A stretch of 64,000 nt of DNA from Orientallactaga sibirica. Lineage: Eukaryota; Chordata; Mammalia; Rodentia; Dipodidae. Below the pieces are notes generated by a model, which was not told the DNA's origin, ran no database searches, and saw only the letters and a list, made by a program, of their open reading frames with translations. How positions within the stretch are numbered: the stretch's first letter is position 1; each line of letters begins with the position of its first letter. Where the stretch lies: positions 3,169,001 to 3,233,000 of the forward strand of contig JAEOAD010002232.1 in NCBI GenBank assembly GCA_036365145.1, written 5' to 3'. Shown here one piece after another: positions 1 through 10,017 of the stretch. A program made the position numbers and the translations under genes.

Positions 1-55
1 GCTGTATGTTTTGGGTTGACAAAACAAATTATTCCAAATGAATTTCAGAGCTGCA

Positions 56-345
56 GAGACAGCTCGGGGAATAAAGCGCTTGCCAGGCAAGAACGAGGAT
101 CTTCAGCACCTATGTAAATGCCGGGTGGCATAGCGACCCACGTCTAATCCCAACACACAGGAGGTAGAGATGAGGAGTCCCTAGGGCAGTCTAACTAGGC
201 GGACTCACTGAGTCCTGGGTTCAGGTGAGAAACCCTGCCTCTGTAAATAAAGTAGAAAGCAATAAAGAAAGACACCCAACATCAGCATCTAGTCTTCACC
301 CCCATGTGTGCCCATACTCATGTTAACCTGCATACACACATAACA
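56..345 (+). repeat. B4-like SINE (ID + B1 composite)
   Basis: An ID-like head (agctcggggaataaagcgct, then 'gaggatcttcagcacc') is followed by a B1-like middle (gccgggtggcatagc) and the tail typical of B4, 'gacacccaacatcagcatctag' in sense with CA-rich ends. The element is diverged. Bases 1-55 show nothing recognisable. Confidence 0.75.
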
Positions 346-379
346 TGTGCAAAAATGAAGTTTTAAAAAGAAGGATACA

Positions 380-600
380 GGGCTGGGGAGATGGTTCAGT
401 GGTTAAATGTGCTTGTCTGCTGGCCTGTGTTCAATTCCCCAGTACTCACATAAAGCCAGAGGCACAACGTGGTGCATGCATCTGGAGTTTCTTTGCAATA
501 ATAAGAGACCCTGGCATGCTCATTTAGATTCTCTCTCCTCTCTCTTCATCCCTTTTTTCCTTCTTCCCTCCCTCTCTCCTTGCAAATAAATAAGTATAAA
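380..600 (+). repeat. tRNA-derived SINE (tSINE)
   Basis: The copy starts 'gggctggggagatggttcag' (A-box region), continues through 'gttcaattcccc' (B-box) and 'agccagaggcac', has a CT-rich body and ends in 'aaataaataag'. It is essentially full length. Confidence 0.93.
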
Positions 601-616
601 ACATTAAAAAATAACT

Positions 617-770
617 AAGCTGGACATGGTGCACACCTTTAATCCCAGCACTCCTGAGGCAGAGGTAGGAGGATTGCCATGAGTGTGAGGCCACCCTGAG
701 ACTATATAGTGAATTCTGGGTGAGCCTATGCTAGAGTGAGACCCTACTTTGAAAAACTAAAAAGCCAAAA
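617..770 (+). repeat. B1 SINE (7SL-derived)
   Basis: It reads 'agctggacatggtgcacacc', 'tttaatcccagcac', 'gaggccaccctgagac', 'gtgagaccctac' and ends in an A-rich tail. This is the B1 variant seen throughout the window. Confidence 0.93.
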
Positions 771-954
771 CAAAAAGTAAGACTTCACATGCACAAATCT
801 CATTCATGCTTTCTTTGTTCCTTTGCCCACTAGATAATGCCTAGTGTCTGCTCAGGCGTGGAAAATGGGTACATTCGTATGTTTGTTAGCATAACATTTT
901 ATAGGGGGAGGATTTGTCAAATTCATTAAGCTTAAAACATGTACACTTATTGGC

Positions 955-1030
955 AAAGCCATTTCTGGAAATGTCACTTGTAGCTTCCCCAAACTGGAAA
1001 CAACTCAAATATCTATTGGTAGGGCATTTT
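955..1030 (+). repeat. Old L1M-type 3' end fragment
   Basis: The words 'aaactggaaacaactcaaat' and 'atctattggtagggca' match the conserved 3' UTR of old mammalian L1 (L1MA/MB type). The copy is short and truncated by the LTR that follows. Confidence 0.55.
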
Positions 1031-1332
1031 TATTAGTTTTCTTATTGCTATAACAAAATCCTGACAAAAGCATCTTCAAGAAGGAAGGGTGGTTTATTTT
1101 GGCTCACTTTTTGAGGACAGTCTGTCATGACAGAAAAGGCATGATGTCAGCAGTGTGGAGCGGTTGGTCACATCACATCAGCCGTCAGGACACAGAGCTC
1201 ATGGAATGGCACCACCCATCTTTCCCTCTCCAAATAACTCAATCTAGAAACTTCCTCGCAGATATGTCCAGACTTTTGCCTCTTAGTGGATTCGAGGTTT
1301 TGTCGAGTTGATAGTTAATATTAGCCATCACA
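1031..1332 (-). mobile_element. ERVL-type LTR, solo or fragment
   Basis: Read on the minus strand it starts TGTGATGGCTAATATTAACT and ends '...tttgttatagcaataagaaaactaata'-like. It carries the late 'gtgagccaaaataaacc' polyadenylation region typical of this LTR class. Related copies occur at 21470, 40679 and 44149. No internal region is adjacent. Confidence 0.7.
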
Positions 1333-1490
1333 GATGAGGCAAATGAGGGCACATTTATCACCACACTAAATGTCGATTGTCTGCCATATGATGAAGCTTG
1401 GGTTCTGTTGGAGGAAATGCAGAGCAAATAACCAACCCAATAACCAGCCACTCAAGGTTTGTGAGAAATGCTTTAAAGGAAATAAATATG

Positions 1491-1527
1491 GGAGGCTGGT
1501 TAGCTCAGGTGGTTAGAGCATGCTAAT
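1491..1527 (+). pseudogene. Retroposed 5' half of tRNA-Ile(AAU), truncated at anticodon
   Basis: The segment from 1494, 'ggctggttagctcaggtggt' then 'tagagcatgctaat', follows the 5' half of mammalian tRNA-Ile with anticodon AAT: acceptor strand, A box, D loop and anticodon stem, with about three bases missing before the anticodon loop. It stops at the anticodon. It is flanked by direct repeats aaaggaaataaatatg (1475-1490) and aaaggaaataaacatg (1528-1543), 15/16 identical, which is a TSD of the length made by L1 machinery. There is no 3' half, no CCA and no independent poly-A tail. It resembles a tailless retropseudogene of a tRNA half. It cannot encode a functional tRNA. Confidence 0.72.
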
Positions 1528-1635
1528 AAAGGAAATAAACATGATATAGATCAGAGCAAAAGTTGGCAGAAAGAGCATGGGCCAAGTCTGCCCACCACTT
1601 ATTTTTGTATCACTTGTGAACTAACAATGATTCTT

Positions 1636-1837
1636 TTATTAAAATTTTTTAATTTATTTGATGAGGAGGGGGGCATATAGGGAGAATGGGTATGCCAGGG
1701 ACTTCAGCCACTGCAAATGAAAATCCAGACAAATGTGCCAGCTTGTACAATTGGCTTATGTGGGTCCTGGGGAATGGAACCTGGATCCTTTGGCTTTGCA
1801 AGCAAGCGCCTTAAGTGATAAGCCATCTCTCCAGCCC
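1636..1837 (-). repeat. tSINE, minus
   Basis: It starts with the reversed A-rich tail (tattaaaattttttaattta) and ends 'aagccatctctccagccc', the complement of the SINE head. Exact 15-bp TSD ctaacaatgattctt lies at 1621-1635 and 1838-1852. Confidence 0.96.
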
Positions 1838-1874
1838 CTAACAATGATTCTTATATGTTTAAATAATTGGAGTC

Positions 1875-2223
1875 TGTGGTGGTTTGATTCAGGTGCCCTC
1901 CATAAGCTTATGTATTCTGAATGCTAGGTCCCCAGCTGGTGACAATTTGAGAATGGGAGCATCCTGGAGGTGATGTATTGTTGGAGGGTGGGCTTATGGG
2001 TATTACAGCCAGCTTCCCCTTGCCATGTTTGGCACACTCTTCTGCCACTGTTGTCCACCTGATGTTGGCCAGGAGGTGATGTCCAATCTCTGCTCATGCC
2101 ATCATTTCCCCCTGACATCATGGAGCTTCCCCTCCAGTCTATAAGACAAAAATAAACCCTTTCCTCCCACAAGCTGCTCTTGGTAGGGTGTTTTCTGCCA
2201 GCAATGAAAAGCTGACTACAACA
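1875..2223 (+). repeat. 5' LTR of the MaLR element
   Basis: 349 bp, TG...CA ends. It is colinear with 3402-3747 and with the solo LTR at 44198. Confidence 0.9.
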
Positions 2224-3401
2224 GTAAAATTGGTACTGAGAAGTAGTATCATTACTGCTAGAAACAAGGCAGAATGGCTTTTGGCCTTTTGCAACTGATT
2301 TGCAGGAGGCATGTGGAAAGATTTGAAACTTTGGCCTAAGAGACATCTTGCAGTGCTGTAAGTACAGCTTGATGGACTATTCTGGTCAGAGTTAAAAGAC
2401 CTGAATGCAGTAAGAACTATGGACTGTGAGGTTTGGCTTATTGAGGGTGAGAAAGAGCTTTGCCTGGACTGGGCTAGAAGCAGTTCGTGTGAGAGGCTTG
2501 CTGTTATGCCTGTGTCCTGAGAACTTGTGCAGGGTTGCATTTCATAGAAATGGACTATGGGTGTGAGCAGAGGGCTATAGCACAGAACAAATGAAATCGT
2601 TGGGCCAAAACTGCTGCCTGTTCAGCTGCAATTATATGAGGGATTACAACCATTGAGATTGGGTCAGCTGATCTGTACTGGGACAACAGGAAGAATGCAG
2701 ACTCTTTTGAAGGTGCCTGAGTGCTGAAGGAGTGTCCTGTTCAAAGTCTGCTTTATTCCGCCCCCCCTTGGATTAACAAGTTGGTAGCCCACTTGGTGTT
2801 ATTGGGTATAACAAATGCAGGAAAGAAAGGGTCATTGAATTTTGAGAATTGGCCATGGGCAATGTGAAGCAGGCTTGTATTACCTGGGTGGAGGCCTGAT
2901 GGAGCCATGAGGATGAGCCTTGGGTTGCAGCAGAAACCCAATGGAGATGTCAGGACTATGAGATGGCTGCCAAGGAGAGCTGCTAGCATCAGATAAAGTT
3001 TTCTGGGACTGTGAATAGCCTAGATGGAGGGGCAGAATTGGAACTCCAGAGACACATCACTGGTTAGAATGATTGGACTTATAGACTTGTCACTGACTAG
3101 AGTTGTCAGACGAGGAGCTACGGAGTTTGATGTTTATCCTGTTTGTTTTAAATCTTGTATTGGTTAAATATTTCTTTGCTTTGCCCAGCACCATCTTTTG
3201 TAGTGTGAATGTTTATTCTGTGCCATTATGGTTGGTTTGTTTGTTTGTTTTGTATTATGGTTCAGTTAAAAGACCTTAGATTATGGAAATGTTTGAACAT
3301 CATTGGGATTGATAAAAGCTACAGGGACTTTCAAAGTTTCACTGAATGCATTGCATGTTACATCATGTATGGTTATCAGTTTATGGAGGCCAGGGGTAGA
3401 A

Positions 3402-3747
3402 TGTGGTGGTTTGATTCAAGTGTCCCCTATAAACTTATGTGTTCTGAATGCTAGGTTCCCAACTGGTGGCAATTTGAAAATTGGAGCCTCCTGGAGGCAG
3501 TGTATTGTTGAGGTGGGTTTATGGGTGTTATAACCAGCTTCCTTTTGCCATTGTTTGGCACACTCTCCTGTTGCTCTTGCCCATCTGATGTTGGCCAAGA
3601 GGTGACGTCCACCCTCTGCTCATGCCATCATTTTCCCCTGCCATCATAGAGCTTCCCCTCCAGTCTGTAAGCCAAAATAAACTCTTTCCTCCACAAGCTG
3701 CTCTTCGTGAGGCGTTTTCTGACAACAATGTGAAGCTGACTGCAACA
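3402..3747 (+). repeat. 3' LTR of the MaLR element
   Basis: 346 bp, TG...CA ends, preceded by the polypurine tract. Many point differences from the 5' LTR point to age. Confidence 0.9.
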
Positions 3748-3975
3748 GAGACAAAGATGAATATTATCTGACGGCATGTGAAAATTATATGAAATTGCAC
3801 ATTTCAGTGTCTAGAAATCGCACCCAACTAGAATGTAGCCATTGTATTTGTTTGCATGTTGTCTGCTGTTTGCACTGCAATGGCAAACACGAGCCATTTT
3901 TATAGTGACTATCTGCTCCACAAAGCTTCAAATATTTGCCACCATGCCCTTTGCCAGGAAAGTTTGCTAACCCTT

Positions 3976-4247
3976 GTTTTTTTTTTTTGTTTGTTTGTTT
4001 TTTTTAAATTTTTGGAAAGAGACACAGAGAGAGACAGACAGAGAGGGAGAGGGAGACAGAAAATGGGGCAGCCAGTCTCTCAGCTGCTGTGAATGAAATC
4101 CAAATGCATGCACCCCCCTTGTGGTCAAGTGTGGCATTGCACCCTTGCTTCACTTTGCATCTGGCTAAATGTGGGACCTGGAGATTGGAACCAGTTCTTA
4201 GGCTTAGCAGGCAGGCGCCTTAACCGCTAAGCCATCTCTCCAGTCCT
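3976..4247 (-). repeat. tSINE-C, minus
   Basis: A T/TG-rich reversed tail is followed by 'gagacagacagagaggga' and the subfamily segment 'ccccccttgtggtcaagtgt'. It ends 'gctaagccatctctccagtcc'. Confidence 0.93.
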
Positions 4248-4469
4248 GTTGTTATTTTTTGAAAGAAGTAATTCAAAATGGTGGGCACAAGAGAAAGGAA
4301 AACGTTATGTCCATTCACAATGTGTACACAAATAAATTTCCATAGTAGCATTTTGCATAAGAAGCCAAAAGTGGAAAAACCAAATGCCCATTACCAGATG
4401 GATAAATAATAAGTGAATAAACAAAACATGGTAATGGTATATGGTAGAATGTTACCTAACCATTAAAAA

Positions 4470-4635
4470 GAGTGAATTAGGGCTGAAGAGATGGTTCAGC
4501 AGTTAAAGGCATTTGCTTGCAAAGTATGTTTGGCCCTGGTTTGATTCCCCAGTACCCATGCAAAGCCAGATGCACAAAGTGACACATGCATCTAGAGTTC
4601 ATTTGCTATGGCAAGAAGCCCTGGTGCACCTAGTT

Positions 4636-4673
<38 letters not shown>

Positions 4674-4712
4674 TGTATGTGTCTCCCCCTCTCTCTGAGT
4701 AAATAAGTAATA
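4470..4712 (+). repeat. tSINE with CT/GT tract
   Basis: The head is 'gggctgaagagatggttcag'. The body contains a (TC)n tract then a (GT)n tract at about 4637-4676. The tail is 'gagtaaataagtaataatt'. Confidence 0.92.
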
Positions 4713-4906
4713 ATTATTTTTATTATTTATTTATTCGGAGAGTGGGGGAGGGAGAATATGGTGCCCCAGGGCCTCCATCTGCTACAAATGAACTTCAGAT
4801 GCATGTGTCACTTTGTGCATCTGGCTCTCTGTAAGTACCAGGAAATCAAACCCCAGTTGTTAAACTTTTCAGGCAAGTGCCTTAACAGCTAAGCCATTGC
4901 TCCAGC
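4713..4906 (-). repeat. tSINE, minus
   Basis: It abuts the plus copy tail to tail and ends 'ctaagccattgctccagc'. It shares the AT-rich junction with the neighbour, so a TSD cannot be separated from the tails. Confidence 0.92.
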
Positions 4907-4911
4907 ATATA

Positions 4912-5072
4912 TATATGGTTTTTTTGTTTGTTTGTTTTTGAGGTAGGGTCTCTCTCTAGCCCAAGATGACCTAGAATTCACTATGTAGTCTTGGGCTGGC
5001 CTTGAATTCACAGTGTTCTACCTTGGCCTCCTGAGTGCTGCGATTAAAGGTATGCACCACCATGACCAGCCG
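4912..5072 (-). repeat. B1 SINE, minus
   Basis: It contains 'ttgaggtagggtctctctct', 'tgacctagaattcactatgt' and 'gtatgcaccaccatgaccag'. Confidence 0.93.
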
Positions 5073-5399
5073 TAATTTTTTTGAAAAAGGATGATGTAAG
5101 CTACAACATGGATTAACCCTGAGAACTTTATGTTAAGCAAAAGAAGCCAGTCAGAAAGGACTAAAATGTGTGTGACTCCATTGATGCAAAATGAGAAGCA
5201 GTGAAATCTATAGAGACAGGCTGTAGATTGGCGGTCAGTTGCCTAGGCCTGAGAGCTGAGGCAGGTGTGGGAGTACTGTTCATTGAATTTGTGATAATTT
5301 TCTACAGCTGATCGTGGTGAGAATTACAGCCCTCTGTGGATACACTATAAACAACTGATCCCACTTTCAATAGAATTGTGTTATGGCATGTGAAAGATA

Positions 5400-5790
5400 T
5401 CTGATAAAACTGATTTTTAGGAAAGGAATGGAAGGTATGGATGGGGTTAGAAACTACTTTAGATTGAGTTTCAGCAAAGGCATCTTCGAGGAAGTAAAAC
5501 TAAAATTAAGACTTCCGAAGAGAGAAGAGCTGAAGAGCCAGGTGAGGAATGTTCCATACAGAGGAAACAAGAGCAAAAGTCCTGAAGCAGAAGGAAGCCC
5601 GTCTTGTTCCTGACACAAGGCCGAGTTTGGCCGCAGCTTCCCATCCTAGTGAGACAACATGATGTCCCAAAGCAGGCAAAGGAGAGATTTCACAGCCCTG
5701 TGAGCTCAAGGCAGGGCCTTGGGTTGTATTTGAAATGCAATAAAGAAAGCCACTGGAATGTTTGAAGCAAGAGAATGACACATTCTGGCA
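5400..5790. other. Possible very old interspersed repeat, family not determined
   Basis: The order of words ('aggaatgttccatacagagg', 'caagagcaaaagtcctgaag', 'tgaaatgcaataaagaaagc', 'gaagcaagagaatgacacat') resembles an ancient mammalian repeat, but I cannot name the family. The two open stretches here show no protein-like pattern. Confidence 0.4.
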
Positions 5791-5796
5791 TGTGTG

Positions 5797-5990
5797 TTTT
5801 TTTAAATTTTATTTATTTATTTTCAAGCAGAGAGAGATAGAGAGAAGAGAGACAGAGAGAGAATGGACACACCAGGGCCTGTAGCCATTGCAAACGAACT
5901 CCAGATGCATGTGCCCCTTGTGCATCTGCCTTATGTGGGTCCTGAGGAATAGAACCTGGGTTCTTTGGCTTTGCAGTCATCTCTCCAGCC
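5797..5990 (-). repeat. tSINE, minus (truncated head)
   Basis: It reads 'aaattttatttatttatttt', 'ccagggcctgtagccattgc', 'tgcagtcatctctccagcc'. The segment between tgcag and catctc lacks the usual 'gcaagcgccttaac'. Confidence 0.9.
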
Positions 5991-6222
5991 TTTTTTATGT
6001 ATGTACATACATGTGTATGTATGTATGTATGTATGTATATGTGTACGCATGTATGTATGTAAGAGAGAGACAGAAAATGGGCACATCAAGGCCTCTTGCT
6101 ATTGCAAATGACCTCCAGATGCATGTGTCACCCTATACACCTGGCTTAATGTGGGTACCAAGAAATCAAAGCCAGACTGTCAAGCAAGCGTCTTTAACTG
6201 ATGAGCTGTCTCCCCAGCCCTG
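5991..6222 (-). repeat. tSINE, minus, with (TATG)n in its tail
   Basis: A (TATG)/(TACA) microsatellite at about 5994-6060 grew at the A/T-rich tail. The body continues 'gagagagacagaaaatgggc' and ends 'atgagctgtctccccagccc'. Confidence 0.9.
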
Positions 6223-6683
6223 GTGCACGTTTTAAAAGGCGGTGGGGCACGAGTATGGAGAGCAAGATGAAGAAGCACACAGCCATGGGTAGAGATAAAA
6301 CTGGCTTGGCCTACTGTCTCCCAGCCTCCCCTAGTGTTAATGCCTGCGTAGTCATGGAACGTGATAAGAACAGGAAGGTTGGCATTGGTCTAATACTGTC
6401 AGTTCAACTTCAGACAGTATGCAAGATTCGCCAGCTTTGCTCAGATCCTCGCTTACACTGTCCGAGATCCCACATTACATTTGTTACATTACATTTGTTT
6501 CCTTCCAGTCTGTAATTGTTCCTTGGTCTTTCCCGGAATGACCCATAGGTTTGGCTTCACCAGCTGAGGAGCATCATTAGCAGTTATGGACGAAAGCACC
6601 TTTAACCTCTGAGCCACCTCCTTGGCCCAACAATTATGAAAAAGACTAGGCTTCAACAGAGGAAGGGGGCAGACCTAGAAGGG
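6223..6683. other. No recognised gene; short minus SINE remnant at about 6590-6630
   Basis: Only 'ctgagccacctccttggccc' near 6609 looks like the head of a minus-strand tSINE. The rest shows no repeat or coding signature I can identify. Confidence 0.5.
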
Positions 6684-7139
6684 TGTGATGGTTAATCTTG
6701 ATCATTAACTTCACTGTATTTGGAATCCAGAGAATGCCTCTGGCTGGGTCTGTGACATTTCCAGGAAGGACAGACTGAGGCACAAAGACCCTCCCTCAGA
6801 ATAGATCTGGCAGTGGCCCACATGGAACAAGGCAGCAGGGAAAGTAATCTCCTTGCTACTGAGGGCCCCTTTCCCATTGTTGCTGCTGTCGCCTCCACCA
6901 GCAGGACCTAGCTGCTTCAGCCTGCCAGTTACTCTCCAGGCGTCCTGCAGGCCGTCAGCACCAGCACTCAGGGACTGCTGCGACATCCATCCTCATGGAC
7001 TGATCAGCTACTGTCTCTCTGCATCTGCCGCGTGCAGACAGCCCTTGTTGGACGACCCAGCCTGTATCATAATGAGCCAATCCCCTTTGCAATATATATT
7101 CATTCTTTCCATTCTGTTTCTCTAGAGAAGCCCAACACA
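6684..7139 (+). mobile_element. MLT2-like ERVL solo LTR
   Basis: It opens tgtgatggttaatcttgatc and closes with 'ttctgtttctctagagaagc' followed by 'ccaacaca', the classical edges of MLT2/ERVL LTRs. The middle is diverged. No internal region is adjacent and no convincing TSD is seen. Confidence 0.75.
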
Positions 7140-7509
7140 GAACATGAGTGAGCTCTATTTTGGAATATTATTGCTATGGTTTGAATGTGCTCCCGGCCCC
7201 CGCACCCCATAAACAGCATGGGTTAGAAATATAATCTTCTCTGCAGCCATGCTGAGAGGTAGGGCCTAAGAGGGAGCATTTAGCTACTAGGGTGCCACAC
7301 TCATGAAGGGGTAAATGTCAATTTTAATAAGACCGGAAGCTGTGAATTCACTCTTTTCCTCACTCTCTTGCCCATGATGTGAGGCTCCTAAAAGGCCCTT
7401 ACCAGAATCCAAACAAATGCTGGTACCATGTTCTTGGACTTCCCAGCCTTCAGAACCAGGAGCTGAATAAATCTCTATCACTTATAAATTACTCAGTCTG
7501 TAGTTTTCT

Positions 7510-7745
7510 TTTTTTTTTTTAACTTTAAAAAAAATTATTTATTTATTTATTTGACAGAGAAAGAGGGGGGAGAGAGAGAGAGAGGGAGAGAGAATGGGCA
7601 CACCAGAGCCTTCAGCCACTACAAACAAACTCCAGACTCATGTACCCCCTTGTGCATCTGGCTAACGTGGGTCTTGGGGAATCGAACCTGGGTCCTTTGG
7701 CTTTGCAGGCAAATGCCTTAACCACTAAGCCATCCCTCCAGCCCT
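7510..7745 (-). repeat. tSINE, minus, inside the MaLR LTR
   Basis: It reads 'aaattatttatttatttatt', GA-rich body, 'cattcagcc'-type middle and 'gccatccctccagccc'. Right after it 'ctgtcgtttttct' is a degraded third copy of the target site. Confidence 0.93.
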
Positions 7746-7961
7746 GTCGTTTTTCTTTTTTTTAATTAATTAATTTATTTGCAAGCAGATAGAGAGAGGT
7801 AGAAGAAAGAGAATGGGCACACCAGGGCCTTCAGCCACTGCAATTGAACTCCAGATGCATGTGCCCCTTGTGTATCTGGCTTATGTGGGTCCTGAGGAAT
7901 TGAACCTGGGTTCTTTGGTTTTGCAAGCAAACACCTTAACTGCTAAGCAATTTCTCCAGCC
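7746..7961 (-). repeat. tSINE, minus, tandem with the previous copy
   Basis: It ends 'aagcaatttctccagc' directly before the second full copy of the target site at 7962. The pair arose by two insertions at nearly the same site. Confidence 0.93.
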
Positions 7962-8179
7962 CAGTCTGTAGTTTTCTATAATCGTGGCACAACATTAACT
8001 TAGACAATTATGTTTTATATTGCCATTATGAATCTAAGTAAATATGTCAACAAGGCATGTAAAGCAAGGGACGATGGTATAAAAAGCATGTCCCATCCAT
8101 CTTAAAATGACGTATATGCATATAATTATATATATTTACATATTCATGAAATAATTTTGGAAGGATATCTACAAGTCAT

Positions 8180-8398
8180 GTTTTTAAAATATATTTTTGT
8201 TAGATTTGAGAGGGACAAAGAGGAGACAGGGGAGAGTGAGCATTAGCATGCCAGGGCCTCCTGCCCCTGCAAACAAACTCCAAACACATGTACCACTTTG
8301 TGCATCTATCTGGCTTTATGTGGGTATTAGGGAATTGAACCCAGGCCATCAGGCTTTGCAAGATAATGCCTTTAACCATTGTACCATCGCTCCAACCC
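8180..8398 (-). repeat. tSINE, minus
   Basis: It contains 'gccagggcctcctgcccctg', 'ccactttgtgcatctatctg' and ends 'ccatcgctccaacccc'. Approximate TSD aagtcatgttt / aaagtcagttt. Confidence 0.9.
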
Positions 8399-8487
8399 CC
8401 AAAGTCAGTTTTGTGTGGGGATAAGAACTGTGTAACTTAGCTGAGTACATAAGAGAGGATTTGTTATTTTGTAGGTATTTATTTACC

Positions 8488-8746
8488 TTTTTTTTTTTTT
8501 TTTTGGAGACAGACAGAGACAGAGACAGAGACAGAGAGAGGGAGAGGGAGACAGATAGAGATGGGCGCGCCAGCAGCCTCTCAGCTGCTGCAAACGAAAT
8601 CCAGATGTGTGCGCCCCCTTGTGGTCAAGTGCGGCATTGCACCCTTGCATCACTTTGCATCTGGCTAAACGTGGGACCTGGAGATTGGAACCGGGTTCTT
8701 AGGCTTAGCAGGCAGGCGCCTTAACCGCTAAGCCATCTCTCCAGCC
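8488..8746 (-). repeat. tSINE-C, minus
   Basis: An 18-T tail is followed by (GACAGA)n, 'atgggcgcgccagcagcctc', 'cccccttgtggtcaagtgcg' and 'taagccatctctccagccc'. It is one of the least diverged copies of the subfamily here. Confidence 0.95.
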
Positions 8747-9835
8747 CTTTATTTCTTTTGTATAATGTGTTTGCACTGCCTATCAAAAATTAACAATAAT
8801 AGTAACTAATAATAAAAAACTTAACTGTCCTACTGAAAAACTCGTTCGTGGTTGGTGCATGGAGGCCATGGAAAGGGCAGCCTCTCAGGCCCTGAGGGAG
8901 GAGAATGCCTGGATCAGTACAGATCAGCCCCACTCAAGTTTAGAAGTCACTTGTGAATTCCACAGGACATGAGATTGGCGAGTACATTGTAAAGGTGAAG
9001 TGGAGGGGGGGTCATGGCTGTCAATAGATAACAAGTGGTTAACTAGGGGTATGTTTCTGTAGTATCTGCCGGCAAGCAGATACTGAGTTATGTTTGCCAA
9101 GTACCTGCAAGTGAGCAGTTCTGATACTTCCTTGGTCTTTTCCTCACTCTGCCACAAGCTAGCTATGACCATGGGCAAGAGCCTCACAGAGAAGCAACAC
9201 ACTCCCAAATCCATTGTCTTATTTAAATGTCTTCTGCCGGACCCAGGGCATGTGTGGACAAATCACCGCAGAGCAATAAACTGAACCAAGGCTAGCCAGA
9301 GAATGAGAGAGCGTGGCAAGGAGCACACAGCAGAGGTGGGCGAAGCCTCTCGAGAATTACCATATCCTGTTTGCTGTGGGAGCCTTGCCAGGCTTTGCCA
9401 GGCTCCAGTGAATCACGGAATGCTCCCAGCACAGCTCACCACACAGATGGCGCGCTGGGGGCCCAGGAGAGCCTTGCTGGGCGGTACATCACTACTGTGC
9501 TAAGCCCAGTAAACATATGCTTAATTAGGCTAGGGTGTGTTGGACTTCCATGCACAGATAATTGAAATCAGTACAGGGGATGGCTGGTTTTCATCTTGAT
9601 TTTCTTTAAAAAAAAAATGAAATATACATGTCTGGATAAGTGAAGTTTTGGAGAGTAAACTGTGCTAACCTTATAGTTTCCTATGGTACATTTCACTTTG
9701 CAGAAAACATTTTTGACTAAATCACTACCCTAGAGTCTCTTCTTATCCTATGTTGTCTAATAGAAGTATTTATCATTTTTTTTATCATGCTTCTTTTTTT
9801 TTATAAAGAAAACATTTGTAAACTACATAAAGTAG
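8747..9835. other. Repeat-poor stretch, no gene seen
   Basis: About 1.1 kb without a SINE, LTR or L1 that I recognise. Short open frames overlap on both strands and have no splice-site pattern or protein-like composition. Confidence 0.5.
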
Positions 9836-9990
9836 GGCTGGAGAGATAGCTTAAAGGTTGCTTCTGTAAACAAGTTCAAGGCTTGATTCCCAGGACACGT
9901 AAAGCCAGAAGAAAACATTTGTAAATCTGCCTTTTTCTCTCTCCATCTGTCACTCTCAAACAAATAAATAAATAAATATAAACAAATATA
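9836..9990 (+). repeat. tSINE, internally deleted
   Basis: It has the head 'gggctggagagatagcttaa' and tail 'caaataaataaataaatata' but a shortened middle. The TSD-like word gaaaacatttgtaaa at about 9808 recurs inside at about 9911. Confidence 0.8.
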
Positions 9991-10017
9991 TATATATATG
10001 AGAAAAAATAAAATTTG

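Larger units (their letters stand above)
1875..3747 (+). mobile_element. Complete MaLR-type LTR retrotransposon (non-autonomous)
   Basis: Two related LTRs frame an internal region of about 1.18 kb. The 5' LTR is 1875-2223 and the 3' LTR 3402-3747; both run from tgtggtggtttgattc to ...caaca. The flanking 5-bp TSD is gagtc (1870-1874) versus gagac (3748-3752), 4/5. Just inside the 5' LTR is a primer-site-like 'tggtactgagaag' (2231), and just before the 3' LTR a purine-rich tract 'ggaggccaggggtagaa' (3385-3401). The LTRs differ at many positions, so the insertion is old. Sense frames are all short, with no gag, protease or reverse transcriptase, as expected for MaLR elements, which depend on ERVL proteins. 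Both LTRs carry 'caaaaataaac'-type polyadenylation signals. The copy on minus at 29717-31620 is the same family. Confidence 0.9.
4310..5385 (+). repeat. Old L1M 3' UTR, split by three SINEs
   Basis: The left part (about 4310-4469) has 'gaagccaaaagtggaaaaac' and 'aaatgcccattaccagatgg'. The right part (about 5085-5385) has 'ctacaacatggattaaccct', 'aaagaagccagtcagaaagg' by pattern, and the 'agagacaggctgtagattgg' stretch. Together they follow the 3' UTR of mammalian L1MA/MB elements in order. SINEs fill 4470-5072. Confidence 0.75.
7172..8007 (+). mobile_element. MST/MLT1-like MaLR LTR, interrupted by two tSINEs
   Basis: The left part starts 'tgctatggtttgaatgtgct' and includes 'cttggacttcccagccttca' and 'gaataaatctctatcactta'. 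After two SINEs it resumes at 7978 with 'ataatcgtggcacaac' and ends 'aacttagaca'. The break is marked by the exact repeat cagtctgtagttttct at 7494-7509 and 7962-7977. Confidence 0.82.

Noticed and set aside
1924..2540. Minus-strand open frames of 133-140 codons inside the MaLR element
   Set aside because: They are antisense to a non-coding retroelement, run across the LTR/internal junction, and show no retroviral domain.
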